A DNA stretch of 47,595 bases, taken from assembly GCA_945882065.1 (NCBI GenBank), contig CAMCWI010000004.1:1-47595 (forward strand), written 5' to 3'. The notes below the pieces were generated by a model that saw only the letters and a list, made by a program, of their open reading frames with translations, made no database searches and was not told the DNA's origin. Shown here piece by piece: positions 1 to 9,138 of this stretch. Position numbers and translations under genes: made by a program. Every line of letters starts with the position of its first letter. The stretch's first letter is position 1. Source of the DNA: Akkermansia muciniphila (GTDB lineage: Bacteria; Verrucomicrobiota; Verrucomicrobiia; Limisphaerales; JADLHS01).

Positions 1-458
1 GCGTTGTCGGTCTCTGCGACTTCCAACAAAAATTCCGTACCGCGGATCGCCCCAGCGGCGAGCGGAGTATCGAATTCCACGTCAGCGGGCTTCTCGCGGT
101 TGAAGAAAAAAATCGAACCGCCCCGAAGGCCAAAGCGTTTCTTTTCCGCGTTGCGGGACGGGAGAATTTCCAACGTCGTGCGCTCGCTCAAACGGATGAC
201 GCTACGGTCCGAAAGTTGCACGGCGGCGCGGCTCGCGGCACGAGTGCGAACCTTGTCGCCGGGCAGCAATGCGAGGCCGTTGGTGGCGATGTTCCAATTG
301 GCGCTGCCACCAGCGATAAATTCCACGGTGCCCGCCGCTTCAATGACGCGGCTGAGTGAAGTTGCATTGGCGGTGGTGACTGGCGCATTGTTCGTCTGCG
401 CGTCCGCGAGGAACGTCGCGAGCAGGCAACCGATCAATGCTCCAAAGAGAAATCGCAC
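1..458 (-). CDS. FecR-domain protein, N-terminal part (cut by window edge)
   Basis: The minus strand reads without a stop from 458 to the left edge, so only about 152 residues of the N-terminal part are present. The GTG at 456-458 opens a signal-peptide-like stretch (MRFLFGALIGCLLATFLADA), which is why I chose it; no ATG lies in frame nearby. After about 20 more residues comes a FecR-type beta domain: VIEAAGTVEFI, LLPGDKVRTRAASRAAVQL, SVIRLSERTTLEI, then LRGGSIFFF and AAGAIRGTEFLLEV. This 'G-V-x-GD-x-RT...AAV-L-D-S-x-IRL...G-IRGTEF' pattern is typical of FecR domains, known from iron-dicitrate sensing and from many exported proteins of unknown role. It is probably periplasmic or surface-exposed. 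The Ig/PPC protein lies upstream on the same strand after a 390-base gap, so shared transcription is unproven. The function of the missing C-terminal part is unknown. Confidence 0.75.
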   Translation of the reverse strand, partial: MRFLFGALIGCLLATFLADAQTNNAPVTTANATSLSRVIEAAGTVEFIAGGSANWNIATNGLALLPGDKVRTRAASRAAVQLSDRSVIRLSERTTLEILPSRNAEKKRFGLRGGSIFFFNREKPADVEFDTPLAAGAIRGTEFLLEVAETDN

Positions 459-848
459 ACGCCGATATTGCGTAATCGGAGATGGAAACTGAATCCTGAT
501 TTTTTGATGGGTCCGGTCGTTTCCAAATCCAAGCGGTGATGCGAGGATGAAACTGCCGCGAGAGGCTGGAGTGATGTGCGAAAATCGGATCGTCACCGCT
601 TCGGGGACAGTGGGCGTGCCAAAGGCAACCGTAACACGCGTGACGAAAGGTCGGTCGCGTTGCTCGACTGATTTGTGTTTTGGCGCTGTATTCACTCTGG
701 GTTGGCGAACGCATCACGAGGGATGATTCGTCAACAGATTCTAAGCAGCCTTGTTGCCAATGCGGTTTTGTGCGTAATCCAGCGTTTGGGGCGAAAGAAT
801 CAGGAAGGTTGTTCCGTTGGCGGAACACTGGAGGGTTTTACGCACGGG
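459..848. other. Intergenic gap, no gene seen
   Basis: These 390 bases separate two minus-strand genes. ORFs crossing it on either strand have unconvincing composition (rich in Arg/His/Ser/Pro) and no recognisable domain. I see no clear promoter hexamer pair, terminator or repeat. It probably holds the leader and promoter of the FecR gene. Confidence 0.5.
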
Positions 849-2669
849 TTATTCCACGCGGACGCGATAAAACTTCGTTCCCGAGTTCCACACGTTGAAG
901 AAGTTGGTTAGACCATTGCCGACAAATGATCCCGGCCAAGCGGTCCAGCCACTGAGCAGATTCGTGCTTTCCTCCACGGTATAGGTCTGTCCTACAATCG
1001 TTGGATAGCTGAGCTGCATCCCGTTCGGAATCCGGGTCAAACCGCATTGTGGCGGCACAACCACTTTGAGAGCGAAATTACCACTCACGCCGCCGAGGTC
1101 GTTGGTGACTGCGAAAGAATAATTTCCCGAGTGCGTGTTGGTCACGTTGGCCAGCAAGACTGATGGCGCGCTCTGGCCTTGCATCAGCACGTTGTCCTTT
1201 CTCCAAGTGAAAGCCATCGGCACACTGCCAGTAACCGGTGCCGTGAGCGCAATCGTTGACCCGGCGGCAACCGTCAAAGGCTGTGGCGAGCCGATCAGGG
1301 TAGGCGGTTGAGGTTGTGCATTGGCGTTGGTGTTGAGGCTGTAGTTCAACCACGCCGTGCCAAATGCGGCATTCACGCCATCCACTGACACGATGTATTG
1401 CCGGGATTTGACGACGGGAATCTGCACGCGCGACGGGCCGTTCGTGCCGTAGCCGTTGTTGTCGCAGGCCAGCGAGATCAAATCCTGATAGCCTGCGAGG
1501 TTGCCGTTGTAAGTGTAAGTTTCCAACACCGTATCGTAGGTGCTTCCGAGAGTGTTCAGCGTGAGCGTGCCGTTGGTGGGCGGCTGATAAATCAGCCAAT
1601 ACGATGAGCCGCCGATGACATTGCAATGCGTGGGTTCACTTGGATCCGCCGTGGCGTAAAAGGTGTTAAAAATCTGGCTGCCGTTGTAACCGCGCACCAC
1701 GCCGATATTCTGCACGCCCCCGCCGCCACCTCGAACAAGAGAACGCACCACCAATCCGCCGACAACCAGAGACGATCCACCGTCGCTGCCGAGCAGCGGT
1801 GAGGCTGGTGAATCCAACAACTTGTCCTGCGCGAGGGCGTTGGTCTCGCCTTCGGAATTGACCTGCAACTCAAACGGCGAGGTTTCATAACGGACCTGAT
1901 CATTGCCGACCTCCACTTCCACCCGGAGCGTATAAGTGCCGAGATTGGTCGCCTGTAAGCTCGCGAAGGTTAAAGTGTTTCCTGTCTGACCGAAGGACTC
2001 GCCGTTGAAGCGCCATTGCAGGTTGACGTTCGGCTCGGGTGTCAGGGCGATCGACAACGTCACAGGGTCGCCCAGTTTAAGCGCCCGACTGTTTGGCGTG
2101 CTGAGGACGATCGGCGGCGTTGCCGGTGCGATGGCGAAACTCCAGCGCAAGCGAACACTGCCAGTCGCGCCTTTGTAACCATCCACCGCGATCTCGTATT
2201 TCTTGCCCGCTTGGGCGCCAAAGGAAATCAAACTGGTTTTCAGCGCCCCGGGTGAAGGATTGATGGGCGCGTCGTCGTTCCGCACCAGTTCCGTTAATTT
2301 GTCGAGCGTGGTGTCGTTGGTGTTTTGGAAATAGTAAGCCGACAGCAACGTATCAAAGGTGCTCCCGACGGTATCAAAGATTACGACGCCATCCACAGGC
2401 GCAGTCCAAGAGATCCACATCGAATGTCCGCCCGTCTTGCCGCCGTGTTTGGGTTCGTTCGGCTCAAATGTAGCGGTGGTATTGTTGGTCGTGATGTCGC
2501 CCGAGGACGCAGCGGTCGCGATACGGTTCGTGAAAAAGTCTTCCAGCGATTGCCCGGAAGCGACTTTGGCGAACAAGAACAGCCCCAGCCCTGCCGCCAT
2601 GACCAAGGCACGACTCACCCGCCTGCCGTGGCAGGAACGTATCCCGGCTGTGAGTTCAAGAGTTTGCAT
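849..2669 (-). CDS. Secreted protein with duplicated PPC-like and Ig-like domains
   Basis: 606 residues. A hydrophobic stretch (MAAGLGLFLFAKVASG, residues 24-39) looks like a signal peptide; ATG 2600 is an alternative start and neither start has a clear Shine-Dalgarno. The layout is a repeat of two units. A PPC-like beta domain (about 46-182: SMWISWTAPVDGVVIFDTVGS) is followed by an Ig-like domain (about 184-273). A Gly-rich linker (about 280-325) leads to a second PPC-like domain (about 325-447: SYWLIYQPPTNGTLTLNTLGS, which closely parallels the first) and a second Ig-like domain (about 455-540). The C-terminus (about 545-606: QTYTVEESTNLLSGW ... FYRVRVE) is a domain shared with other secreted proteins in this window. 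No catalytic motif is visible. It is probably a cell-surface or secreted binding/adhesion protein; the substrate is unknown. Confidence 0.85.
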   Translation of the reverse strand: MQTLELTAGIRSCHGRRVSRALVMAAGLGLFLFAKVASGQSLEDFFTNRIATAASSGDITTNNTTATFEPNEPKHGGKTGGHSMWISWTAPVDGVVIFDTVGSTFDTLLSAYYFQNTNDTTLDKLTELVRNDDAPINPSPGALKTSLISFGAQAGKKYEIAVDGYKGATGSVRLRWSFAIAPATPPIVLSTPNSRALKLGDPVTLSIALTPEPNVNLQWRFNGESFGQTGNTLTFASLQATNLGTYTLRVEVEVGNDQVRYETSPFELQVNSEGETNALAQDKLLDSPASPLLGSDGGSSLVVGGLVVRSLVRGGGGGVQNIGVVRGYNGSQIFNTFYATADPSEPTHCNVIGGSSYWLIYQPPTNGTLTLNTLGSTYDTVLETYTYNGNLAGYQDLISLACDNNGYGTNGPSRVQIPVVKSRQYIVSVDGVNAAFGTAWLNYSLNTNANAQPQPPTLIGSPQPLTVAAGSTIALTAPVTGSVPMAFTWRKDNVLMQGQSAPSVLLANVTNTHSGNYSFAVTNDLGGVSGNFALKVVVPPQCGLTRIPNGMQLSYPTIVGQTYTVEESTNLLSGWTAWPGSFVGNGLTNFFNVWNSGTKFYRVRVE

Positions 2670-2980
2670 TTATCCAAGACACCAGCACACATGAAAACTT
2701 CATGCGCACTCATTCTCTTTAGCAGCCGCCTTGCCATTGGTCAAATCGCCTTGTTTTTGGGTGATTTCCGCGAGCCACAGCTTGCTCTTCCGGCCCACCG
2801 TTCCGCTCCCGGAACAAAACCACATGGCGAATCGTCTCAACCGAGGTCAAGGCGCGTTACATCGGATCCGGAGAACTGCTCGGGTACGCGGCGGTGAAGA
2901 GCCGCCAGCACCTTGACCAATTTTTCTGTTCATGGACCAAGACCCCAAGAGTGTGCCCCGGTGTTACCGTTCATACCGTG
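2670..2980. other. Intergenic gap, no gene seen
   Basis: These 311 bases lie between the secreted protein gene and the membrane-anchored protein gene, both on the minus strand. Short plus-strand ORFs here lack coding character. I see no repeat, tRNA or convincing terminator. Confidence 0.5.
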
Positions 2981-3631
2981 TCATTCCGGCTTGGGCAGTG
3001 AGGCCACGCTCGCGGCTGAGACGATTTGGTAACGCTTTTCAAACCGTTCCTGCGGCGTCTTTGCCTGAATCGGTCCCGGCGCGGGAAAATTGAAGCGCGA
3101 TGCCACCGCCACCGAGATAAGTTCTTTCTTGAACAACTTCGGCAGGTTGTCCACCGCCCGGGCTAGGGCGACAAATCTGGGGGCCTTTTGCAATTCTGCG
3201 ATGTCTTCATCCTTCATGCTCGGTGCTCCGACGAATGAAACCACAGCTGCTGCATCAAGGTTCTTGTTCACCGTTCGCACGTAGCGCCGCCCGGACAAAC
3301 CGCTGCCGACGCCATATTTGTCCTGATCCTTGGTATCCATTTCGTATTCGCGCAGCTCGTAACTTCCAAGCTTCTTGAGCGCGCTGCGAAAGGCTTCGAG
3401 TTGGGTCTTGAGTTCTGGCATACCGCCGATGGGAATGGTGATTAAGACTATTTTCCCATTTGGCCCAGCCACTCGAGCTGTTTGCTCCGCCATGATTTCA
3501 CCTACTCGCTGATGCAACGCCACGTCGTGCTGCGGCATCTTAAATTCTCGCCAGTAAATCCAGATAGCAGAGATGGCGACGACAATCACGCAGCTCGTGA
3601 TGATGATGATGTTTTTTACACTTGAACTCAT
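2981..3631 (-). CDS. Membrane-anchored hypothetical protein
   Basis: 216 residues. Residues 6-27 (KNIIIITSCVIVVAISAIWIYW) form one N-terminal transmembrane segment, so the rest is probably outside the inner membrane. The soluble part begins with a helix (QHDVALHQRVGEIMAEQTARV). It continues with an alternating strand/helix pattern (GKIVLITIPIGG, AAAVVSFVGAPSM, ELISVAVASRFNF) that resembles a periplasmic-binding-type Rossmann fold. I do not recognise a named family. It starts 15 bases after the stop of the prepilin-like gene on the same strand, so the two are probably cotranscribed and may act together at the envelope. That link is inference. Confidence 0.75.
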   Translation of the reverse strand: MSSSVKNIIIITSCVIVVAISAIWIYWREFKMPQHDVALHQRVGEIMAEQTARVAGPNGKIVLITIPIGGMPELKTQLEAFRSALKKLGSYELREYEMDTKDQDKYGVGSGLSGRRYVRTVNKNLDAAAVVSFVGAPSMKDEDIAELQKAPRFVALARAVDNLPKLFKKELISVAVASRFNFPAPGPIQAKTPQERFEKRYQIVSAASVASLPKPE

Positions 3632-3646
3632 GGTAAAGTAATCCGC

Positions 3647-4426
3647 TCAATTTTCGGGTGTGGGTTCTACTGGGAAACGCCACTGGATATCACTCGTCAA
3701 TTGCTTCTCACGAACGCTGGGGATACGAAAGGTGTCGTAGCCCCCGACGCTATTATCGAAAAACAAAATGTTCGTCTTCTTGCGCTTGCCATGACGCGCG
3801 TTCACACGTTCGTCTTTCCCGTTGTGCAACCAGTAACCGTCAAAGATCGCTGGCATTCGCGAATAGAGCGCCACCTTGGTGAGCTTATTGTTCGCCGCAC
3901 CGCCTGCGCCATCGGTCGGCAGCCGAACGAACGGCCACTTCTGCGGATTGCCCGTAGATCCGTTGATGCCATACCAGCAATCAATGTGAAACTCCTTCCC
4001 AGTGCTCTGCGATGTGTAAGGCCACGCCATGGCGCCTTCCGGATCATCGCGGCTCGCCGGACCGAATTTATAGACCTTCGGCAAGGCCGACGGACAGCGA
4101 AACACCGTCCCTTGATCGGCGATTTTGTAATAAGTCGGCGCACGTTGCGCGGGGAGGTATTTCCCATTGTAAAGAAGGGTGGGCCAACCCTCCTCGAACT
4201 TCGCACCGTTCCGCAGATTGTATTCGGCAGGCACGAGATAATCGTTGCTGTCCCCGGCATACATCGTGATGGCGAGGCCGATTTGTCGCAGGTTATTGAC
4301 GCAAGAAATCCCCCGCGCTTTTTCTTTCGCCATTGAGAGCGCGGGCAACAACATCGCCGCTAGAATTGCGATGATGGCGATAACGACGAGCAGTTCGATC
4401 AAAGTGAACGCTCCGCGTAACCTCAT
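3647..4426 (-). CDS. Prepilin-type N-terminal cleavage/methylation protein (H-X9-DG type)
   Basis: I start it at ATG 4426, which gives [20 protein letters not shown], a short basic leader followed directly by the prepilin peptidase site (G-A|FTLIE) and a hydrophobic helix. The longer reading from 4495 would add 23 residues before the leader. About 259 residues. Residues 38-60 ([30 protein letters not shown]) match the conserved 'C[13 protein letters not shown]' segment of this large family in Verrucomicrobia, Lentisphaerae and Planctomycetes. The C-terminal signature is [14 protein letters not shown], where DN replaces the usual DG. Such proteins are pseudopilin-like and usually occur as many orphan copies; their role is not settled. 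A divergent beta-repeat surface protein lies upstream. Confidence 0.9.
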   Translation of the reverse strand: MRLRGAFTLIELLVVIAIIAILAAMLLPALSMAKEKARGISCVNNLRQIGLAITMYAGDSNDYLVPAEYNLRNGAKFEEGWPTLLYNGKYLPAQRAPTYYKIADQGTVFRCPSALPKVYKFGPASRDDPEGAMAWPYTSQSTGKEFHIDCWYGINGSTGNPQKWPFVRLPTDGAGGAANNKLTKVALYSRMPAIFDGYWLHNGKDERVNARHGKRKKTNILFFDNSVGGYDTFRIPSVREKQLTSDIQWRFPVEPTPEN

Positions 4427-4750
4427 GTCTCGCCCCGGAAACCCCGTTTGAATGACAACTGATGTTGGTATCTTCACCGTCTCCGACGCCCGCAAAAATC
4501 AGACCAACTATACTTTTCAGCACAAAACAGCAGCTGGCCGAAGTGTTTTGGGCCGGATATGGAACGGATGATTCCGCAACTGGAACGACAATAGTCTTCC
4601 AAGACTGTCACCACGCACGATTTAACGTTGGCAGGGCGGTTGCTAATAGAGTCGGAACGCAAACCCGCGCACCTCGTCCGATCACGACGTCGCCTGAGGC
4701 TCAAGTCACAGACACAGTTTTGTTTTCCGCAATCCGCAAAGCTTTTTGAT
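4427..4750. promoter_or_regulatory. Divergent intergenic region with a perfect palindrome
   Basis: This 324-base spacer separates the prepilin-like gene (minus) from the beta-repeat protein gene (plus) and must hold both promoters. At 4593-4606 there is a perfect palindrome, AGTCTT-cc-AAGACT, placed where an operator for either gene could sit. I see no confident -35/-10 pair. A regulatory role for the palindrome is inference only. Confidence 0.3.
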
Positions 4751-6808
4751 ATGAATAAATGGCCACACACAGTGCGAGTCAGCGCGGTCGCTTTGATAAT
4801 AATAGCAGCTTCCACCCAAGCCTCGAAGGCTGTGCCTAATAACTGGACTAATTCCGCTAGTTCACCGTGGCAAATTAGCACGAACTGGTCGCTCGCCATT
4901 GCGCCAAATAATTCGGCTGGGGTTGACCCCACCCAGATTACCAACGCCGGTATTAAAACCGTCACGATTAACGCGGCGACTTCGTCGGCAACTCTTTTAC
5001 TTGGCAGCTTCACCCTCTCGGCACCCACCGATTCAGCCAACACGCTGGCGCTGGTGAATGTTCCTCTCGCCACCCCGTTGACGACCTCGGGAGCATTCCT
5101 AGTTTCCAATCGCGGCGCTCTTGCCATCACCAACTCTGCTGTGAACGCGACTGGCAACTTCGATATCGTCGGTGGCTCTTTAATCCTGGATTCGGGAAGT
5201 CTGACTTGCAGAACCAACTGCGATCTCCAATCAGGCACGATGCTTATCAATTCCGGCACACTAAACGCCATCGCTGGAACAACAGGCATCCGGATGGGCC
5301 GCTTCGCCGGAGCGACCACTAGCCTCACTGTGAAAGGAGGGGCCGTCAATTCGCTGCGACTGGCCATGGGATCCATCCTCGGATCAGCCAACACCCTGAC
5401 CATCGCTGGAGGGGCCGTCAATCTGTTGAGCGATTTCAGCGCAGGACAAAGTCAATCCACCACTGCGGACGTCACGATTTCCAGTGGTAGCCTGACCGCC
5501 ACGAACGGCTTTGCAAAAATTGCCGACAGCTCCACAGCCACCTTCACCCAGACCGGTGGCACGGTTTCATTTGGCGACCTCAGCCTCGGCAATCGAGGAG
5601 TTGGCACCTACAACTTCACCGGCGGCACGTTCAGAATGATTCCGTTCTCCTTAGACAATCTCTTCATCGTAGCCAATTTGGAAAATGCGGACTTCAATCA
5701 ACGCGGGGGTGTCGCAGTCATTGGCACAGAAATTCACATCGCGGACTCCGACGTTGTGACAGGCAACATCAACATCACGGGGGGGCAATTCTTCGCGACA
5801 AACGACATCGTCGCCATCGGCCGCCAAGGCATCGGCGCGATGCTCGTCACCAATGCCAACGTCGTTCTCACCAACACTTCTGTGGGACGACATTTTGGCA
5901 GCAGCGGAACTTTGACGGTTCAGAACAACGCCAATGTTTCTCTTATTGGCGACTTGTCCATTGGACGATTTGCGGGAGCATCCGGTACTGTTCAGGTTCA
6001 GGGCGGCACTCTGTCCGTGACCAGCGATGATCTTTGGGTAGGCCGCGCAGGCTCTGGTGATCTCTCCATCACTGGGGGAACATTAATTGGCCGGCGTGTT
6101 CGGGTGGCCTGCTCCGAAGATGGGACCAACGCACCCTCCGGCACATTCTCCGTCTCGTCCGGGAATTTCATTTGTTCCTCTAACCTCATCGTCGGCACGC
6201 CGCTCGTCTCAAGCGGGCAACTTAACTTAAGTGGCGGCCGGGTCATTGTGACCAATTCCACAGGCAGTGCCTCTGTGCAGATCAGTTCCGGTATCGCGAC
6301 TATGGATGGCGGCACATTGACCACGGACAAATTGTTAATCAATAATTCTAACGCAACATTTTCTTTCAACAATGGCTTGATCCGAGCCAAGACGATCACG
6401 GTCTCCAACAGCCAGCCGTTTACCGTAGGCGACGGCATCAATCCCGCCACACTCGAATTGCTCGGCGGCACTTACACTTTTGCTGACGGTCTAGTGATCT
6501 CCCCCAACGCCACGGTCACGGGTTGCGGCACAGTCATTGGCACAGTTGTCAACAACGGCACGTACAACAACCCCTGCGGTTCAATAGCTGCCATCAGGGT
6601 TTCGAATATCACTAAAATCGGGAATAGCGTCACAATCCAGTTCAATACGCTCTCAGGCTCGAACCACATCGTTGAATACAAAACTAACCTAGCCGCTCCT
6701 ACCTGGAATTCACTCCTCCCCGCCATCCCCGGCAACGGCAGCACCATGTCTAAGACCGACACGACAGCCACCAACGCTTCGCGCTTCTATCGAGTGAGAG
6801 TTCAGTGA
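4751..6808 (+). CDS. Secreted beta-repeat (autotransporter-passenger-like) protein
   Basis: ATG 4751 gives MNKWPHTVRVSAVALIIIAA followed by STQASKA, a good signal peptide; the ORF opens at 4628 but the extra 41 residues look non-coding. The mature part (about 660 residues) is built of short Gly/Thr/Asn-rich strands such as SLTVKGGAVNSLRLAMGS, TLTIAGGAVNLLSDFSAG and TVQVQGGTLSVTSDDLWVG. These rungs imply a right-handed beta-helix, as in autotransporter passenger regions and Verrucomicrobial beta-strand-repeat proteins. There is no C-terminal beta-barrel and no PEP-CTERM tail. It ends instead with GSNHIVEYKTNLAAPTWNSL ... NASRFYRVRVQ, the same type of C-terminal domain as the protein at 849-2669. 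Probably a surface or extracellular structural protein with no enzymatic motif. Confidence 0.85.
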   Translation: MNKWPHTVRVSAVALIIIAASTQASKAVPNNWTNSASSPWQISTNWSLAIAPNNSAGVDPTQITNAGIKTVTINAATSSATLLLGSFTLSAPTDSANTLALVNVPLATPLTTSGAFLVSNRGALAITNSAVNATGNFDIVGGSLILDSGSLTCRTNCDLQSGTMLINSGTLNAIAGTTGIRMGRFAGATTSLTVKGGAVNSLRLAMGSILGSANTLTIAGGAVNLLSDFSAGQSQSTTADVTISSGSLTATNGFAKIADSSTATFTQTGGTVSFGDLSLGNRGVGTYNFTGGTFRMIPFSLDNLFIVANLENADFNQRGGVAVIGTEIHIADSDVVTGNINITGGQFFATNDIVAIGRQGIGAMLVTNANVVLTNTSVGRHFGSSGTLTVQNNANVSLIGDLSIGRFAGASGTVQVQGGTLSVTSDDLWVGRAGSGDLSITGGTLIGRRVRVACSEDGTNAPSGTFSVSSGNFICSSNLIVGTPLVSSGQLNLSGGRVIVTNSTGSASVQISSGIATMDGGTLTTDKLLINNSNATFSFNNGLIRAKTITVSNSQPFTVGDGINPATLELLGGTYTFADGLVISPNATVTGCGTVIGTVVNNGTYNNPCGSIAAIRVSNITKIGNSVTIQFNTLSGSNHIVEYKTNLAAPTWNSLLPAIPGNGSTMSKTDTTATNASRFYRVRVQ

Positions 6809-6946
6809 GTGATGAAGTGCCCCATTTCGGCGAACTTCTATGGAAATCTTCCAGCAGGCGAAGTTTGACCATGCTCGGCTAAGGCCACGCGGCAATTGAC
6901 ACGGCAAGACGGGGGAGTTGCGCCGCGCGAGAACAGGCCTGCCCGC

Positions 6947-9136
6947 TTATGGGCTGACCGAGTGAAGCCCCAACCGCTGCTCGCACAACTCCATCAGCCG
7001 CTCCGTCGTGTGCCGGCGCTCTGGAAATTGAGCGCTTAGATAAACATGCCGCGCCAGCGTGAGCGTTGAATACACCCGCACAGACGGACGCACTTGTTCG
7101 CCCGATAACTCCACAAAGCGGTCTTCCATCGCAAGCTCTACGTCGCGCAGCGCATCAGCATTGCCCATTTCCCGCAGCGCCTGCTCCGTCACGTGACCGA
7201 TAAAATTGCCGATGTCCAACCCGGGATCGCCCAAACAGAAACAATCAAAGTCAATCAGCCACAACCGCGATCCGTCCACGATGACTTGCGAGGAATAGAA
7301 ATCGCGATGAATGCCGCAAACAGGCCTTGCTGGCAGGCTTAATCCATGTTCCTCACATCCGACCCTCAGTTTCGCAAGTCGCCCGATCCATTCCGGTTTC
7401 TGCGCCGACAATTTGTTGAAGCACTCGCGAAGTATCCTCAACTCGTCCGCCATCGTGTGAGTCTTGTCCGTGGGCAAATTCGCGCGGTGCAATTTGTGGA
7501 TCGCGTCGGCGATGCGACGCGCAACCCCGACGCCGTTCCCGCCCGTCAGCAAATCAGTTGAGACATGGCCCGCGACCTTTCGCTGACACCACATCTTGAA
7601 TTCCGAAATCACGCCCACAGGTTCAGGCACAGAAATGCCGTCCGCGCTGTCCGCCGCGAACCCAGCATTCCAAACCATTTCCTGCTGACGAAAACCCTCG
7701 TTGCCGGAGCGACGCGAGCGAATCTTTCCGATAATGGTCACCTCCTCATCGACTTGACCAGGGCGCTTTGTTTTTAAGTCATATTCAACGACGCAACGCT
7801 TACCGGGTTTGTGTCGCACGACGCGGATGGCTTTTAACTTCAACCGCCCCTCACCAGATACCCTTGGAAGATGCCGCTTCAACTCCGCCGCTGCGAGCGC
7901 TGGATCAATCGCTGCCACCACCGTCGGCAACTCCACATCAATGGCGGCGTTAAATGGATCGCTTACTGGGATGACGCGCTGTGAAGGTTCTTTAAACATC
8001 AGAGACTCAGGAGATATCACCGCGTTCCCCCGCTCATCCGAGTGGGGTCTGGAAAGGCAGGAGTTACCATCAATGGCAGCCCATAACTCCATCAGCTTAG
8101 TCACCTGCTGATGCACAGAAAAACTCTGTTCCGCTCGGCGACGCGCTGCCTGCCCTAGTCGGATTCGCAAGTCGCTATCGCATAGCAATCGCTGTAAAGC
8201 AGTCGCTAAGCTGTTCAAATCATTTGCCTTTGTTAGCAACCCCGTCACACCGTCCTGAACAAGTTCAGGAATACCCCCGACAGAGGGCGCGACCACGGGC
8301 ACGCCGCAAGCCGCCGCCTCCATTAAACACACGGGCATTCCCTCGTTCTGGCTGGACAAAACACCCACAGCCGCGCGTTGCCACCATTTGAGCACTTCCG
8401 CTTGGTCCAAAGCGCCGGGCAGGGTCACCAACGACTGCAATTTCAACTCATCCCGCTTGGCCAACAACTCATCCCCGAGCGGTCCATCGCCGATCATCGC
8501 GCACCGAAACTCGACGCCCCGCCGACGCAACTCCGCACACGCATCAAGTAACAATCCAAGATTCTTCACCGCCACATGACGCGCCACGCAGACTAACCAT
8601 AACGCCGGATTATCGGCCACCGCTATCGGTAACGCTGCTGGTGCAAACTCGTCCGTATTCACGCCGCACGGAATGACGCGGAGATGGTCGCGGGGCACTT
8701 GAAACTGGTGCGCGATATAATCTGCATTGGCATCAGAAACCGTGACGACAGCCCTAGCCAACAGAGCCCGATCGCGAAAATCGGCCGGCGGTTTGCGATG
8801 GATATCATAACCATGTGCCGTAAACGTGTAAGGCACGCCGGTGAGCTTCGAAAGTTCGCGCGCTTTAGCCGTCGCCTCTGTCGCGAAGTGCGCGTGCAAT
8901 AGATGCGGTTTGAATTCTCGGATCACGTCGGCGAATTTCGAAACATCGTATGTCGTCAGCTCAGTGAGCCCGGCGCGGCGTATGATTTCGTGTTGCAACA
9001 CCTCCCGGGGCGGAAGCAAAGACAATATCCGCAACTCAACTCCGCGCCGCCGCAACTCGGCTAACTCACCGGCGACAAATGTTTCCGAAAGTTTCGGAAA
9101 GATGTGCAGCACGTAAACGAGACGGAGCGGAGTCAT
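6947..9136 (-). CDS. GT4 glycosyltransferase fused to an aminoglycoside-phosphotransferase-like kinase domain
   Basis: ATG 9136 leaves 2 bases after the upstream gene's stop and begins MTPLRLVYVLHIFPKLSETF, the usual GT4 start; an upstream in-frame ATG at 9193 would overlap that gene. About 729 residues in two domains. Residues 1-370 are a GT-B glycosyltransferase with HAHFATEATAKA, VSDANADYI and the E-x7-E motif EGMPVCLMEAAACGVPVVAP. After a linker, residues about 410-729 form an APH-like kinase fold. It has a nucleotide-lobe-like KPGKRCVVEYDL, the catalytic loop HRDFYSSQV (H610, D612; Gln617 where APH enzymes usually have Asn) and the metal-binding IDFDCFCLGDPGLDIGNF (D629). It is the last gene of a four-gene operon with an ABC exporter. 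It probably glycosylates and phosphorylates the same glycan or glycolipid precursor in the cytoplasm; the substrate is unknown. Confidence 0.85.
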   Translation of the reverse strand: MTPLRLVYVLHIFPKLSETFVAGELAELRRRGVELRILSLLPPREVLQHEIIRRAGLTELTTYDVSKFADVIREFKPHLLHAHFATEATAKARELSKLTGVPYTFTAHGYDIHRKPPADFRDRALLARAVVTVSDANADYIAHQFQVPRDHLRVIPCGVNTDEFAPAALPIAVADNPALWLVCVARHVAVKNLGLLLDACAELRRRGVEFRCAMIGDGPLGDELLAKRDELKLQSLVTLPGALDQAEVLKWWQRAAVGVLSSQNEGMPVCLMEAAACGVPVVAPSVGGIPELVQDGVTGLLTKANDLNSLATALQRLLCDSDLRIRLGQAARRRAEQSFSVHQQVTKLMELWAAIDGNSCLSRPHSDERGNAVISPESLMFKEPSQRVIPVSDPFNAAIDVELPTVVAAIDPALAAAELKRHLPRVSGEGRLKLKAIRVVRHKPGKRCVVEYDLKTKRPGQVDEEVTIIGKIRSRRSGNEGFRQQEMVWNAGFAADSADGISVPEPVGVISEFKMWCQRKVAGHVSTDLLTGGNGVGVARRIADAIHKLHRANLPTDKTHTMADELRILRECFNKLSAQKPEWIGRLAKLRVGCEEHGLSLPARPVCGIHRDFYSSQVIVDGSRLWLIDFDCFCLGDPGLDIGNFIGHVTEQALREMGNADALRDVELAMEDRFVELSGEQVRPSVRVYSTLTLARHVYLSAQFPERRHTTERLMELCEQRLGLHSVSP

Positions 9137-9138
9137 GT

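Noticed and set aside
340-828. A 162-residue minus-strand frame at the left end
   Set aside because: It overlaps the FecR protein in another frame; the FecR frame has a signal peptide and domain, this one has neither.
4474-5421. A 315-residue minus-strand frame opposite the beta-repeat protein
   Set aside because: Low-complexity repeats give long open frames on the reverse strand; no domain and it runs into the divergent promoter region.
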